Assembly (NCBI GenBank): GCA_000310025.1
Contig: FN648572.1
Location: 118,639 to 145,458 of the forward strand
Length of the DNA: 26,820 bases
DNA from: Ectocarpus siliculosus
Taxonomy: Eukaryota > Sar > Phaeophyceae > Ectocarpales > Ectocarpaceae
Direction of reading: 5' to 3'
The position numbers and the translations under genes are program-made. Of this stretch, positions 1 to 9,429 are shown in pieces (the stretch's first letter is position 1; every line of letters begins with the position of its first letter). Under the pieces are notes generated by a model. That model had not been told where the DNA came from. It made no database searches and saw only the letters and a program-made list of their open reading frames with translations.

Positions 1-1213
1 TGGACCATGGCCCTGGCATCCTTAAAAAGCGGGGAGGGAGCACGCGGGGTTTTCCCGGGCCCGGGTTTTCACTTCCCCAAGCGGGAAGCGCCGGAGGTAT
101 TTGGGGGAGTCGCATGAAGGGTGAGCTGCCATCCTGCTAAGGGTGTTGGGCATCTTGTGCTTACTTCCTTGGCGTACGGATGACAGCTACGTATGACTTA
201 ATTTTTTTTCTGGTGCTTTCACTTCCAGAGACAGTTGTAACCACTGTGTAACTGCCTCGAGGAAGTTTGACCTTTTTAACACAACGTGGTGCGATCATCC
301 CCCGTTGCGGGGAGTGAGGTTTTTCGCCCCCCCACAACATGATCTACTCGACCACCATTATGGTTACCGCCAAAAAAAAAAAAACCGAGGTAAAAAAAAA
401 AAACGGTAACCTGGTTGCCGAGTTCACGAAGTGAATTGGCTTGTTTTACAACGTCGTTGCCAAGCGACGAAAACCCAATCCCGATGGCAAAAACCGACGG
501 GGGGGGGGGGGGGGTATTGCCAAAAGGCTTCATTAATGTTTGATGGAGAAGGGTAGTAGACTGGGGGCTCTGAAACAAAGCAGTTGTCTGTACGCTACAT
601 ATGTTGGTAATTCAATGTCAGTCATTAGTATTTGTATTACTGTAAACACAGCACGTAGGTATTCACCTCAGGAGAATGATCGGACCATTTGGGAGAGACC
701 ATTGTCCGTTAGGATATTCTTGCGTTGTTCCTAGAGGTCGGATTAACCTCCTGCTCGCGCGACCGGGATATTGCAATGTCCCGTGTGTGTGCATCTTTCC
801 GTGATAGCTTGGACGCTCGCCCCCCATGGTGCTCGCCCCCACTCGATCACTCCTCTCTCTTTTCTTACCTTTTGGCCAACTAAGCGCCACTTTCAACCAT
901 CAATCTGGTCTTTCAACAATTGTACTTAACAGTCACTCTGTGAGCCTTTGCACACTGTCTCTACACAGTGCTTGCCACATCCAGGGATACACCTACCACA
1001 AGGTTACATCCCAACAACACATTCGCCCAACCCGTTGCTCACCTTCCGGCGGTCGACATGGTGCAGCGGGGAACCAACGGGGCAGTAACCTTCGTCGTGA
1101 CCTTCTGATCATCTGCCCCCTTCTTCCTCGACGTAGAGCCGTCCATAATCAATCGCGGTGAGCTGGGCACGACCAGCAGTGCGGGTTCCTTGAAGATCGT
1201 CGTAGCACTCCTT
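1..1213. other. Gene-poor left end with homopolymers and a hairpin
   Basis: No convincing gene is seen. The stretch holds a perfect CCCGGGCCCGGG palindrome near 54-65. It also has two long A tracts (372-384 and 392-403) enclosed by the inverted arms GGTTACCG (362-369) and CGGTAACC (404-411), and a G16 run at 499-514. Open frames here, including a 111-codon plus-strand frame at 826-1161, have no recognisable domain and composition no better than chance, so I do not call them. The homopolymers make small assembly errors likely. Confidence 0.6.
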
Positions 1214-3344
1214 TCAGCACCGTATGCTCTCGATCGACACCTTGCCGTAGGTCATCCTGCTGCCGCCGTCTTTCCTCAACGCGGACACACTGGAGGCAAA
1301 CTTGCGCAGCGGGGGGTCGTCGTCGTCGTCGTCGCCGCCGCCCTCGCCGCGGCACTCCTCCTCCATATTGGCGTCTGCCCCTGCAAGTTGGAGAATCAAT
1401 GCAAGTTGGGGGATAATATAGAGGTAAGGATTGGCGCATAAGTCTATTGTTATGAATATTAATACTTTCAAAGCCGACAAGAAGGGCAATCGCAAGCAGT
1501 GAGAAATGTGATCTGGTCAAGTGATTTAAGGTGTCTAGTGTCATGACTATAGCTGTCCGTCCGACGCAAAGTCAACGCCTGACCGCACGAAAACATATAA
1601 AGGTAAAGGTTCGACACCCTCCGACCCTAACATTCCCACGCAACCAAACAAACGAAACCCATCAAAAGGGACGGCTGTTACAATCGGTGGACCAAACATG
1701 GCGGGAGCACACGCAGGGCCGGGGCCCGCACGGACGCCGGTGCCCAAAGCGAGGTTTCCCAATGACTAAGAAAACAAACAAACGCGGTGGATCTGGATAC
1801 TGCTCATATCACACGGCGAACAAACGAACCACCATGTAATGATTAGCGTAGGGCAGTGTTCTAGGGAACCGAGGATGGCGCCCCATCTATATTGAAGACC
1901 TAGTCTCTCACCGCTTGCACCCTGGGCGTCTCCAGCCGACGGCTCCCCCGTGGAGGCGGCCTGGTCGTGATTGCCGCTGGCAGAGAGGCCATCTCCACCG
2001 CCGACCACTGCGCGCTCTAGTCGACTGATCTCGGCCGCGTGCTCGGCCGCCTTGAGTCGGGCCTGGAGCAAACGAATTTCGGCAAGCTGCGACAGAGCAG
2101 CGTCGCGCACAGCGTGCAAATATTTTTCAAACAAGTGAACCAGGGGGGTACATCAGCCCGAACATACGCAATATATATTTGCGAGGCCATGCTACTTTAC
2201 TCTTCGATACGCTTTCGCAACAGCAATTTCTCTGTTTTGAAAAGTTCAAGATCCTCTACACCCGTGCATGAAAATGGGACAAGCGCCGACGATAAAAGTG
2301 GGACATTTGTCGCGTACTGTAGGTTTGAACAATGCGTGCATGGTGATGGTGCACATGGAGTGTGGAAGTATTGCGGAAGATGGTACATCTTTCGCGGAAG
2401 CGAGAATGGAGAATGGCGTGTGGGGGCGTAGTTAGCATTTCCATCAACGCGCACACCCAAAGTAGACGCAGCTCCACAACGAGCACGAAGGAGAGCTGCG
2501 CAAAGAGTGACCCTAGTGTCTGTCGACCAAAAAAACCGAGGGGAAACACTGCGGGGAACCCACCTCGTGATCCGGCGCGCCCCCGCTCCCTGACCCACTC
2601 GCCGTCGAAGCCCGCGCCGTGGCCTCAGCGCCGGTGCCTCCCGCTGCAACGTTCTTCCTTTCCGTCTTCTTCTCCTCTCGTGCCTCGTGGAATTCATTCG
2701 CTGGCTGGAAGCGACGCAACCGACGAAAACAAAATGATACGGAGTATTACATTAGTACATGTCGGCGCCTGGAAGGACGGGCAAAAAGGAAACTTGCGAA
2801 AAATACTGGGAGAGGACAGAATGGTGAAAAGGACGAGTAGGTTTGACGCGGAACCACAACGTGCAACACGCAACCCATCCAAGCACGGCCAGACAAGAAC
2901 CACATCCATTCCAAGCACGGCCAGACAAGAAACACACGGCTGCTACAAAACAACGTGTGAGTGTGAGGGGGGTCGCACCTGAATAGCAGCGGAGGCGGCA
3001 GAGTTGGCGGCGTGCTTCTTGATCGCTTTTCGCTCGCTCCTAGACTTCTGTTGCTTCTCGAGTGCCGCCATAGACGCCCTCCACGTTGCCTTCGAGGCGT
3101 CCGATATCTGGCGTACGGCGGTGGCTGCTATCTCGGCGTTTTTCTTCTTGTCGTCTTTGATTCTTCGCGGCTTTGACGGCGTGGTCTTGGTCATTCTTGC
3201 GTTTCGGGGGCTTCTTCGCACGGCCCTCTCCCGCTGCCGCAGACCCCCCCCTCCCTCCGCCGTCGCCGAAGGCATGGCAGCCGCTGCTTTCCCAGCAGCA
3301 GCCGCGGCGACGGCGGCGGCTGCTTCTCCCCCGCCCGCCGCCAT
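1214..3344 (-). CDS. Basic, Ala-rich coiled-coil protein with poly-Asp tail (4 exons, 282 aa)
   Basis: Not a family I recognise. By-eye exons on the minus strand are 3344-2979, 2704-2564, 2086-1912 and 1380-1214. Introns follow GT-AG (donors CAG|GTGCGA, GAG|GTGGGT, GCG|GTGAGA; acceptors TTCCAG, TCGCAG, TTGCAG), and phases 0, 0 and 1 agree at every junction. The total is 849 nt including TGA. The start is the first ATG after a TATAAAAG motif (about 3353-3360). Residues 1-50 are Ala/Gly-rich, and 50-120 are very basic (RRIKDDKKK, EKQQKSRSERKAIKK), suggesting nuclear or nucleolar location. Exon 2 carries a charged helix (HEAREEKKTERK). Exon 3 begins with a probable coiled coil (LAEIRLLQARLKAAEHAAE). 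The last exon has six consecutive Asp after EEECRGEGGG, encoded by a GTC/GAC microsatellite. The coiled coil and acidic tail suggest a partner-binding nuclear protein, which is inference only. The closed phases make a real gene likely. Confidence 0.6.
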
Positions 3345-3620
3345 CACCTCACTTTTATAAGGGTCAGCTGACAGTCGTTTCACTTTTATAAAAGTCCCCA
3401 AACTGACTGTTAGTAATGTCCACCCACCCTCACTTTCACAAGAGTCAGCTGACTGTTATAACAATGTGTGAACTGACACCTCACTTTCATAAGAAAGTGA
3501 GTGAACTGACTGTCATAACAGTGAAATAACGATGACTGTTATAGGAGTGAGCCGACTGTCATAACAGTCAATTCACTGTTATAACAGTCAAATATTCACT
3601 TTTATAACAGTGAATCCATA
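3345..3620. promoter_or_regulatory. Palindrome cluster upstream of the coiled-coil gene
   Basis: About eight irregularly spaced near-copies of the palindrome ACTGTTATAACAGT or its TCATAA/TTATAG variants lie between about 3400 and 3612 (for example at 3508, 3554, 3571 and 3597). They are interspersed with CACTTTTATAA half-units, a CACTTTCATAAGAAAGTG palindrome (3482-3499), AGTCAGCTGACT (3443-3454) and GTCAGCTGAC (3363-3372). Read on the minus strand, two TATAAAAG boxes (about 3353-3360 and 3385-3392) sit just upstream of the ATG at 3344. The block fits a promoter or operator-like array for the minus-strand gene. A decayed palindromic satellite is the alternative. Confidence 0.45.
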
Positions 3621-3650
3621 TATAAGATTATTTGGGAGCCCGATCGATCG

Positions 3651-4165
3651 CACGCCAGCGGCTGCAGTTTGTGGATGTCGTCGGCCAAAGGCCTCTTTCT
3701 GATGGCATGCGTTGTACACTGATCACACTCGACTCGGAGCAAGCGGTAGAGAGCAACGTCCAAAAAAGGCAACACCGAACCACACGTCGATTCACGTTTG
3801 CAGGCCGTGTGCAATCAAAACTGGACAGTACGCTCTGTTTCTGGGACGCGAGCAGAGGGTGTGTGTACGACCACACGCCACTGGCTGCTGTTCGTGGATG
3901 TCGTCGGCCAAAGGCCTCTCTCTGGCATGCGTTTTTGACTGGTCGCGGGTGACACACGGAGCAAACACGCGGCGGAAGAAGAAAACATACCAAAAAGTCA
4001 ACACCGCAACACACTTTGGTTCACGTCTGCAGGCCGTGTGCAATCAAAACTAGACAACACGCTCTGTTTCTGGTATGCGAGCAGAGGGCATGAGTATGAA
4101 CACACGCCATTGGCTACAGTTTGTGGATGTCGACGGCTTAAGGCCTCTCTCTGGCATGCGTTTTG
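3651..4165. repeat. ~225-bp tandem repeat, about 2.2 copies
   Basis: Units begin with CACGCCA(C/T)TGGCTGC near 3651, 3874 and 4103, giving periods of 223 and 229 bp. Landmarks shared by successive units are GTGGATGTCGTCGGCC, AAAGGCCTCT.TCTGGCATGCG, CAGGCCGTGTGCAATCAAAAC and ACGCTCTGTTTCTGG. The third unit breaks off after GGCATGCGTTTTGATGGC. Unit length is not a multiple of three throughout and frames are interrupted, so this is noncoding satellite-like DNA. The overlapping ORFs on both strands are shadows of the repeat. Confidence 0.8.
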
Positions 4166-4299
4166 ATGGCGTCACACATGCAGCAGGCGCAAAAACGGCT
4201 CTTTTCGGCCCAAAGGCAAGAACGTAAGCAGAGCATTGTGGCAGGGTTGGCGTTGTTGGCCCATGTGCGGCCAACACGACGCAGAACGCCCTGGATTTT

Positions 4300-4636
4300 A
4301 GATACCTGCAGAGGGTTTGTGCATGACCTCATGATACTGGCCTCTGTTTGGCCAGCAGACGGTGTAGTTCCTCGTTCTGGCACGATCGGGGGGTGACCAG
4401 GGGGTACCCCCTTCCATTTCTAACAGCGATTTTCCAACAGGATCGCTGTTGGAAAAAGGGCCAATTTTCTAACAGGCCGGCCGGAATCGCTGTTGGAAAC
4501 TGCGCTGGTGGATTTTGGGCTGTTGGAAATTGCCATTTTCCTACCCGTAAGACGCCCAAATGGTTTTTGGCTCTGAAAAGCCCCCCCCCCCCCAAATCCA
4601 ATCCGGAAATAATCACACCGTAAGACTCACCCTGAT
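4300..4636 (+). repeat. Dispersed ~335-bp repeat, left copy
   Basis: This is nearly identical to the reverse complement of 26480-26812. Homology runs from AGATACCTGCAGAGGG through GTGACCAGGGGGTACCCC, several CTGTTGGAAA/TTTCCAACAG elements, GGCCGGCCGGAATCGC and ACCCGTAAGACGCCC to AATAATCACACCGTAAGAC. The internal CCAACAG/CTGTTGG inverted repeats and the C/G homopolymer of variable length (about 4579-4592) look like a nonautonomous transposable element. The open frame across it differs by indels between copies, so coding is unlikely. Confidence 0.75.
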
Positions 4637-4741
4637 ATCGGCATCCTCTCCGTCGTGTAGAAACCGATATTTGAGAATCGGTCCAGGGGGTGTGGTATTG
4701 TTTGCGGCCTACGGGCGATCGTCAGGGGAAGGCTTGGGCCG

Positions 4742-5604
4742 TTACAAAGGGGATGACAAGCGAGCGATAGAGAAGCAAAAAACCACCCCTGGCTGCGAGA
4801 AGAGACTCTCCGGACCTCAATCGGCCTAGGTCACAACCCGGCATGCTGGAAATGAAGGAGAGTACCGAATGGAATGACTCACGTTTGCTACGACTCGAAC
4901 GGTTTTGACAAGCTTGTCTAGGGAACATCCGAAGCCAAGTCCCTCAGCGGTGAATCGGGGTGTTAGTTTCGTCACGGATTTTTCACACGGAGCGTTTACG
5001 AATGTGACGTGAATCCATCCGCGAGACTTGGCGGACCACATCGCCGACTTGATGTGGTCGAGGGCTTGACAACCGAGCGTGTGGGGACACGAAGCCAAGA
5101 CATGAAACTACATCTTCCGTTCATATATGTTCGTGGACAGGAAAGCTCGGCCATTGTTACGATGGCGTTTAGATTACACTACTTTGGGCTTACGGCGTTT
5201 AGCTAACGTTATTCTTGCGCGGCGAAGGACGCAACTCACCCTCCCAGGTAATATTGGTAGGGGGTGTCGGCGGGATTCCGTGTTGTCAAATGTTGGCATC
5301 AACCATATGTGCTCGGAAAGGGTCCGTTTCGACGCAACATTTAAATCCGCGTGAAAGATTTCGGCCGCTTCAAGTGAACGCACGAGCGAACGGAGTGCTT
5401 CAAATTCCAAGCCGCTACATCCACACATAGGCGATGAAGGGTCTACTTCAGTAAGAATGTTAGCGTGTGATGTGGCCCATGGTACTGACGAGCGAAAACG
5501 CGTCTAGTGTACCCGACACCTTCGGTGATAACCCCGGGCCTTACCTTTGCACTGCTTGTGCTTGAGTGCCGCAAACAGGGCCAGAGCCGGTGAGCGGGAC
5601 CGTC
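4742..5604 (-). CDS. Unidentified spliced gene (3' part), possibly the tail of the KDZ-type gene
   Basis: Minus-strand exons with matching phases are 5604-5545, 5445-5240, 5107-4883 and 4792-4742. Donors are CAAAG|GTAAGG, GAGG|GTGAGT and AAAC|GTGAGT; acceptors are TTCCAG, ACTGAAG, GATGTAG and CTCGCAG. The encoded segments read as genuine protein: EALRSLVRSLEAAEIFHADL (start of the second exon), SEHIWLMPTFDN, SRGWIHVTFVNAPCEK and GLGFGCSLDKLVKTVR. No family is recognised. The first exon is ambiguous: another frame (TFAEIHNRT, then GSGPVCGTQAQ) also ends at the same donor in phase 2 and could join an acceptor near 5425. The GTAG-type acceptor before 5107 is weak, and the last exon of 16 residues is tentative. 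Upstream on the same strand lies the Cys-cluster gene at 5929-6965; these may be later exons of one transcript. Confidence 0.45.
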
Positions 5605-5928
5605 CTGGAACCGCCTTCGTGCCTCACCGTGCGGTTGTGGATTTCCGCGAAGGTCTGCAAGCCGGCCCTGTACGGGTGTGGGGAACCGGGGTTGGATCGA
5701 ACAGAGCAGAAGTGGGACGGGAGGCGCCGTGGGCGTACCAGGCGTACTAGTCAGCGCTGATCGTTTGCTAGTCGTCAAACACGTGTTTCTGCGGGGTATA
5801 CATCCCCTGCGCAGTACGCAACGTCGCCCGCACGGATATCTACTGCTCGTAGGCACGATGACCACTAAACGACCAGTCAGCGCTAAGTAGTATAGTCATC
5901 GCGCTTCGAAACTTTATGTTATCACTAC

Positions 5929-6965
5929 CTACACCTCGCACGAACAACACCAGCAGCTCCAGAAGACAGCGTCCCTCGCTGCACAGCGTAACCCATTTTG
6001 CCCAACAGGTAATGAGCCAACGTGGTAGGTAAACCAAATCGAGTCACAGTGTTGTCCGTAATCCGTATCCTGAAGGGATACGCGCCGTTCAGCGGAAAAG
6101 CCGACGTACTACAAGGGTTGGATGTCTCTCCAGCGAGCCCTAATGTTCGAAGCAGGCGTGGGAGAGATGATGACAAGGGCGGAGACAGCGCCTTCGGCAC
6201 AGACTGTAAATACATCCCCGGCCGAGACATCGGCTCAACAAGTTGTACTACTGGCGTTCAAAAAGACGAAAGTATAGGGGTAGACCACCGGTCAGGAGAA
6301 AGTATAGGGGTCAGCGTGCTTCTCAACATCTACGCACAAAAATTTGCGTATTTCCATGTGTAACGTGGGTGCAGGTAGCATCCTGTATACTCACGTGTAA
6401 GGAAAGGACGTACTTGCTGGTTTTCTGGTTTATCGCCGCGTCCCGGAGGAACGACGAGCTGATGACGAAGTGTCCCGACTTGGAAGCAATGAAATCCGGC
6501 AGCTTCCTGTCGTCCCACGACTTGTATACATGCCAGGAGCAGTCCGACCCATTCCTCTACAACCCGCTTGTCGAACATATACCTCGCTCCGCAACCGCCT
6601 CTACAGTTCTTGACGGCGTAGAAAGCAGGGTAGCAACCGTCCCGCTCGTACACAGTCGCATGCACCAAGCGCGATCGCAGCGTGTGGCCACAGCACATTT
6701 GCGTGTCGGAGGCGAAGCATTTTCTCGTGTACCGTGGGCATACGCCGTGGGCGGGTGGGGGGACGGCGTCTGATACCGAACCCGGCATGTCCCCGATCGA
6801 ACAACGGTCGAATATTCTGGTGATGGTATCGTACTGGTGGTCGGTGAGCGAGAACTGTTCCCTGAAGGAGCGTTCGAACTGACGACGCATTCTCTCAGTC
6901 GCGGGCCGGCCATCGGGCAACCGTCGCATGTGGTTGTGGCTGTGGAGTTTATGAATAAAAACCAT
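5929..6965 (-). CDS. Cysteine-cluster (CxC5/CxC6-like) protein of KDZ-transposase type, with in-frame TAG
   Basis: Exon 1 runs from the ATG at 6965 to 6395 (donor ACAC|GTGAGTA, phase 1). Exon 2 starts at 6203 after TTTACAG and stays in one frame to a stop at 5931-5929. Exon 1 has C-P-R-Y-T-R-K-C, then CCGHTLRSRLVHATVYERDG and CRGGCGARYMFD. This spacing, Cys pair, VYxxDG, then CxxxC followed by Y, is that of the CxC5/CxC6-like cysteine clusters found beside KDZ (Kyakuja-Dileera-Zisupton) transposases. Exon 2 adds YGQHCDSIWFTYHVGSLP and GLRC, resembling the later part of that cluster. A TAG at 6111-6109 interrupts exon 2, so the gene is either decaying or has an unseen small intron. No DDE-type catalytic core was found. 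The role, DNA binding for transposition, is inference from the family. Confidence 0.5.
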
Positions 6966-7018
6966 GATTTCAGACTCCGTGTGGTTCCGAAAGGCGCCGT
7001 CCGGCTTGGCGGTAACAT

Positions 7019-7815
7019 TGCTCAGTCAGGTCCTCCCAGAGTGGCATACTAAAAACCAGTCGTACGAGGCACACCTGTATGTAGAGGGAACGAAAACATG
7101 CGGGGCAAAGGAAATGACGTTGGGTGGCATTAAGGAACAATAAAATCACACACAGAAAGACTACCCATTCGAGATATACCCACAGTCGAACGGGATACCA
7201 CTCCTAGCCTGGTTGGCCTTCAAATGCACCTTGTTGCAGTCCTCCCGTCTTTTTGCTTCAGGGGATGTACGTGCAGCTATTGATGTGTGTCACTGTGAAA
7301 GGACACGGGGAGACATTCATTCGTGGTGGCATTCGCATTTACGTACACTAGAGCTATGCGCAACTATCGAAATTTAGCCGGTCCAGGGACCTACCTGGAC
7401 TTTTCCCGCTGGTTCTAACGTCTTTTCATTGGGTCTATTCGAAAATTAAAGGCACACCTACCTATGGACTTGCCAACACCTGGCGTGGAGGGAAACAGGG
7501 CGGCGACTCCATGGCATGCCAAAGCACCAGCATTCCCAAATGATCAATCTATTGTATCTCAGGGCGCCGGTAGACCCGAAAGGGTTGAGCGGGCACGCTG
7601 AGAGAAGGGTTCCTCAAGACGCATGGCCCATTGCGCGCCCACCTCCCTGTTCCAACAACACGAGTGAGTTCGAAAGATAGCGTTAACATTCAAACTCGCT
7701 ATTCATGCATCGTATTCGGGTATTCTCTTATCTTGCACTAAATCAGCTGATAAATATAGCTAATTATTATGAACGCCTGTGGGACAGCAGTGGAACACCG
7801 TAGAGGAGACCGGCT
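7019..7815. other. Intergenic, no gene seen
   Basis: No open frame with recognisable content. It contains the left arm (7129-7196) of the inverted repeat described separately. The remainder is unremarkable sequence of mixed composition, becoming AT-rich around 7680-7775. Confidence 0.6.
7129..7196 (+). repeat. Left arm of inverted repeat pair (7129-7196 / 8484-8549)
   Basis: The 49 bp from ACACACAGAAAG to CGAACGGGAT (7148-7196) recur without mismatch as the reverse complement of 8484-8532. The similarity continues outward through ATTAAGGAA(C/T)AATAAAA to about 7129 and 8549. The arms enclose 1.3 kb containing a decamer array. This is the layout of a nonautonomous DNA transposon with terminal inverted repeats, although no target-site duplication could be confirmed. 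Confidence 0.7.
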
Positions 7816-8072
7816 GGGACGTCCCACGCCTGTTTTCGAGCGCCGCGTGGGACGTCCCTAGCGTGGTGCCATGGGGCGTCCCACGAGTCCCACGTTCTAG
7901 ATTTGATGTCCCATGGGAAGTCCCACGTGTCCCACGGGACGTCCCACGTGTCCCATGCGTCCGTATGGGCCGTCCCATGGCACAGGTGGGATGTCCCACC
8001 TGCCCCGTGGGCCGGCCCGCGTGTCCCACAGGCCGGCCTACGTGTCCCATGGGACGTCCCACGTGGGATCCC
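7816..8072. repeat. GTCCCAYGKG palindromic decamer array
   Basis: Roughly 25 degenerate units of GTCCCAYGKG and its complement make perfect or near palindromes such as GGGACGTCCC, TCCCATGGGA and GGGCCGGCCC. Spacing is about 10 bp but irregular. Open frames on both strands give repetitive HV/GR/TS-rich peptides typical of a translated satellite, so I treat them as noncoding. A related array lies at 18629-18770. Confidence 0.8.
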
Positions 8073-8250
8073 AATAGTGTCAGTACCAGGGGGCAAAAAT
8101 CTATAGATTTGAAAAACGAGTGATGTAGGGCTGGTGATGTTTTGCTGTAGACTTCGTTCCTCCTTCCATGATTTTTACAATATTATTCCTAATGTGTCTA
8201 ATAAACCAGCAATCTGTCAATAGACACTGCGCCGTGTTCCCTGTGAAGGT

Positions 8251-8344
8251 TATATTTTACAATACACGACACAACGGAGGGATTCTCCCCGATATTTTGT
8301 CGTTGACCCAGTAGAGAACTACAGGGGATGTATTGTAAAATGTA
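8251..8344. repeat. MITE-like 94-bp inverted repeat
   Basis: TATATTTTACAATAC (8251-8265) pairs with GTATTGTAAAATGTA (8330-8344), 14 of 15 positions complementary, around a loop of about 64 bp. It lies in AT-rich DNA without genes (8100-8480). The size and layout suggest a miniature inverted-repeat element or a hairpin-forming transcript; no flanking duplication is evident. Confidence 0.5.
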
Positions 8345-8483
8345 AGTTACCTATACAGATGTTTTTGTACTTAGCACCAGCTGGCATCACTGATATAAAT
8401 CATCAGTGTACAGACTTTAAAATACTCGAAATAAGTCCAGTACCCAGCCGGTTTCCCTCCACTCACTGAAAAGACTCCACCAC

Positions 8484-8549
8484 ATCCCGTTCGACTGTGG
8501 GTATATCTCGAATGGGTAGTCTTTCTGTGTGTTTTTATTATTCCTTAAT
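8484..8549 (-). repeat. Right arm of inverted repeat pair
   Basis: Reverse complement of 7129-7196, with the central 49 bp identical. It directly precedes the 73-bp tandem array. Confidence 0.7.
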
Positions 8550-8560
8550 ATCTGCAAACT

Positions 8561-8790
8561 GAACCCCCACGGGTTGAGTGATGTTTCCGATTGCCGGACA
8601 CATAGACGGGTTGAGTGAGGATAGTTGCATACTGAAACCCCACGGGTTGAGTGATGTTTGCGATTTGCCGGACACATAGACGCATGGAGTGAGGAACACT
8701 GCATACTGAAACCCCACAGGTTGATTTGTATCGGAGATTCGGCCACATAGACGCGTTGAGTGAGGATAGCTGTATATTGAAAATCCACAG
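8561..8790. repeat. 73-bp tandem repeat, 3.2 copies
   Basis: Units start with GAA(A/C)CCCCAC(G/A)GGTTGA at 8561, 8634, 8708 and, partially, 8779 (periods 73, 74 and 71). Each unit contains CGGACACATAGACG or a variant and GAGTGAGGA.A..TGCATACT. The period is not a multiple of three, so the ORFs crossing it are not genes. About 100 bp downstream is a C15-rich homopolymer near 8884-8898. Confidence 0.8.
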
Positions 8791-8799
8791 TAGCTATAG

Positions 8800-9429
8800 T
8801 GAGGGGACAATTCCAGAATGCAGTACACATAGACCCGATCCCCAACCCGTACCCGAACCCCCCCTGAAAAATAGAGGCCATGCGCCCCCCCCCCCCCTCC
8901 ACCTCCCCCAGAGGATGAGGGTACAGTCCAAAGTAAGCACAAGCTTATGTTATGGAGGAACAGAGAAATAAGCGCTCATACAACGTTCATGAAACGCTCG
9001 TACAATGCAAATACACAAGTTGCTCCATTACATTAGCCCACCCTGGGAAGTCGTAGATGCAGATACTTTATCTTCAATCCAATACTCAACCTCAAATAAA
9101 TAAAGATCGAAGATGCGACTTTCTAAATCAGACAAAATAAGAAAAATAAAAGCAACTGGGGTCGGAGAAAAGAGTTCATCCCCGATAAATACTCCAAACC
9201 ATCCCCACACCACACAGTGATGACTACTGAGAATCACATCGCCAACGTCGGAACCAGTCTGAATCAAAATGGGGTTCGGTCGCGTTGGGCACGCAAAGGT
9301 CGGGCTGACTATTGCAACAATAGAAGACGCTCACACCACCCAAACAAGCGCTAGCGTACCACTGCGTACGATGTAGAAAAATACACAAACAAACATGTAA
9401 ACATGTAGCGGCCCGTAGGCGGCATGATA
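8800..9429. other. Intergenic, no gene seen
   Basis: Contains the C-rich run near 8884-8898 and an AT-rich block (about 9080-9160). No supported gene; short ORFs on the minus strand show no domain. Confidence 0.5.

Noticed and set aside
276-578. Minus-strand ORF with Phe and Pro runs
   Set aside because: Made of homopolymer A and G tracts; no coding character.
7779-8123. ORFs on both strands through the decamer array
   Set aside because: All frames are open because the 10-bp units lack stops; the peptides are simple translated repeat.
8417-8942. Minus-strand ORFs of 161 and 134 codons
   Set aside because: They cross the 73-bp tandem repeat and a poly-C run; the period is not a multiple of three.
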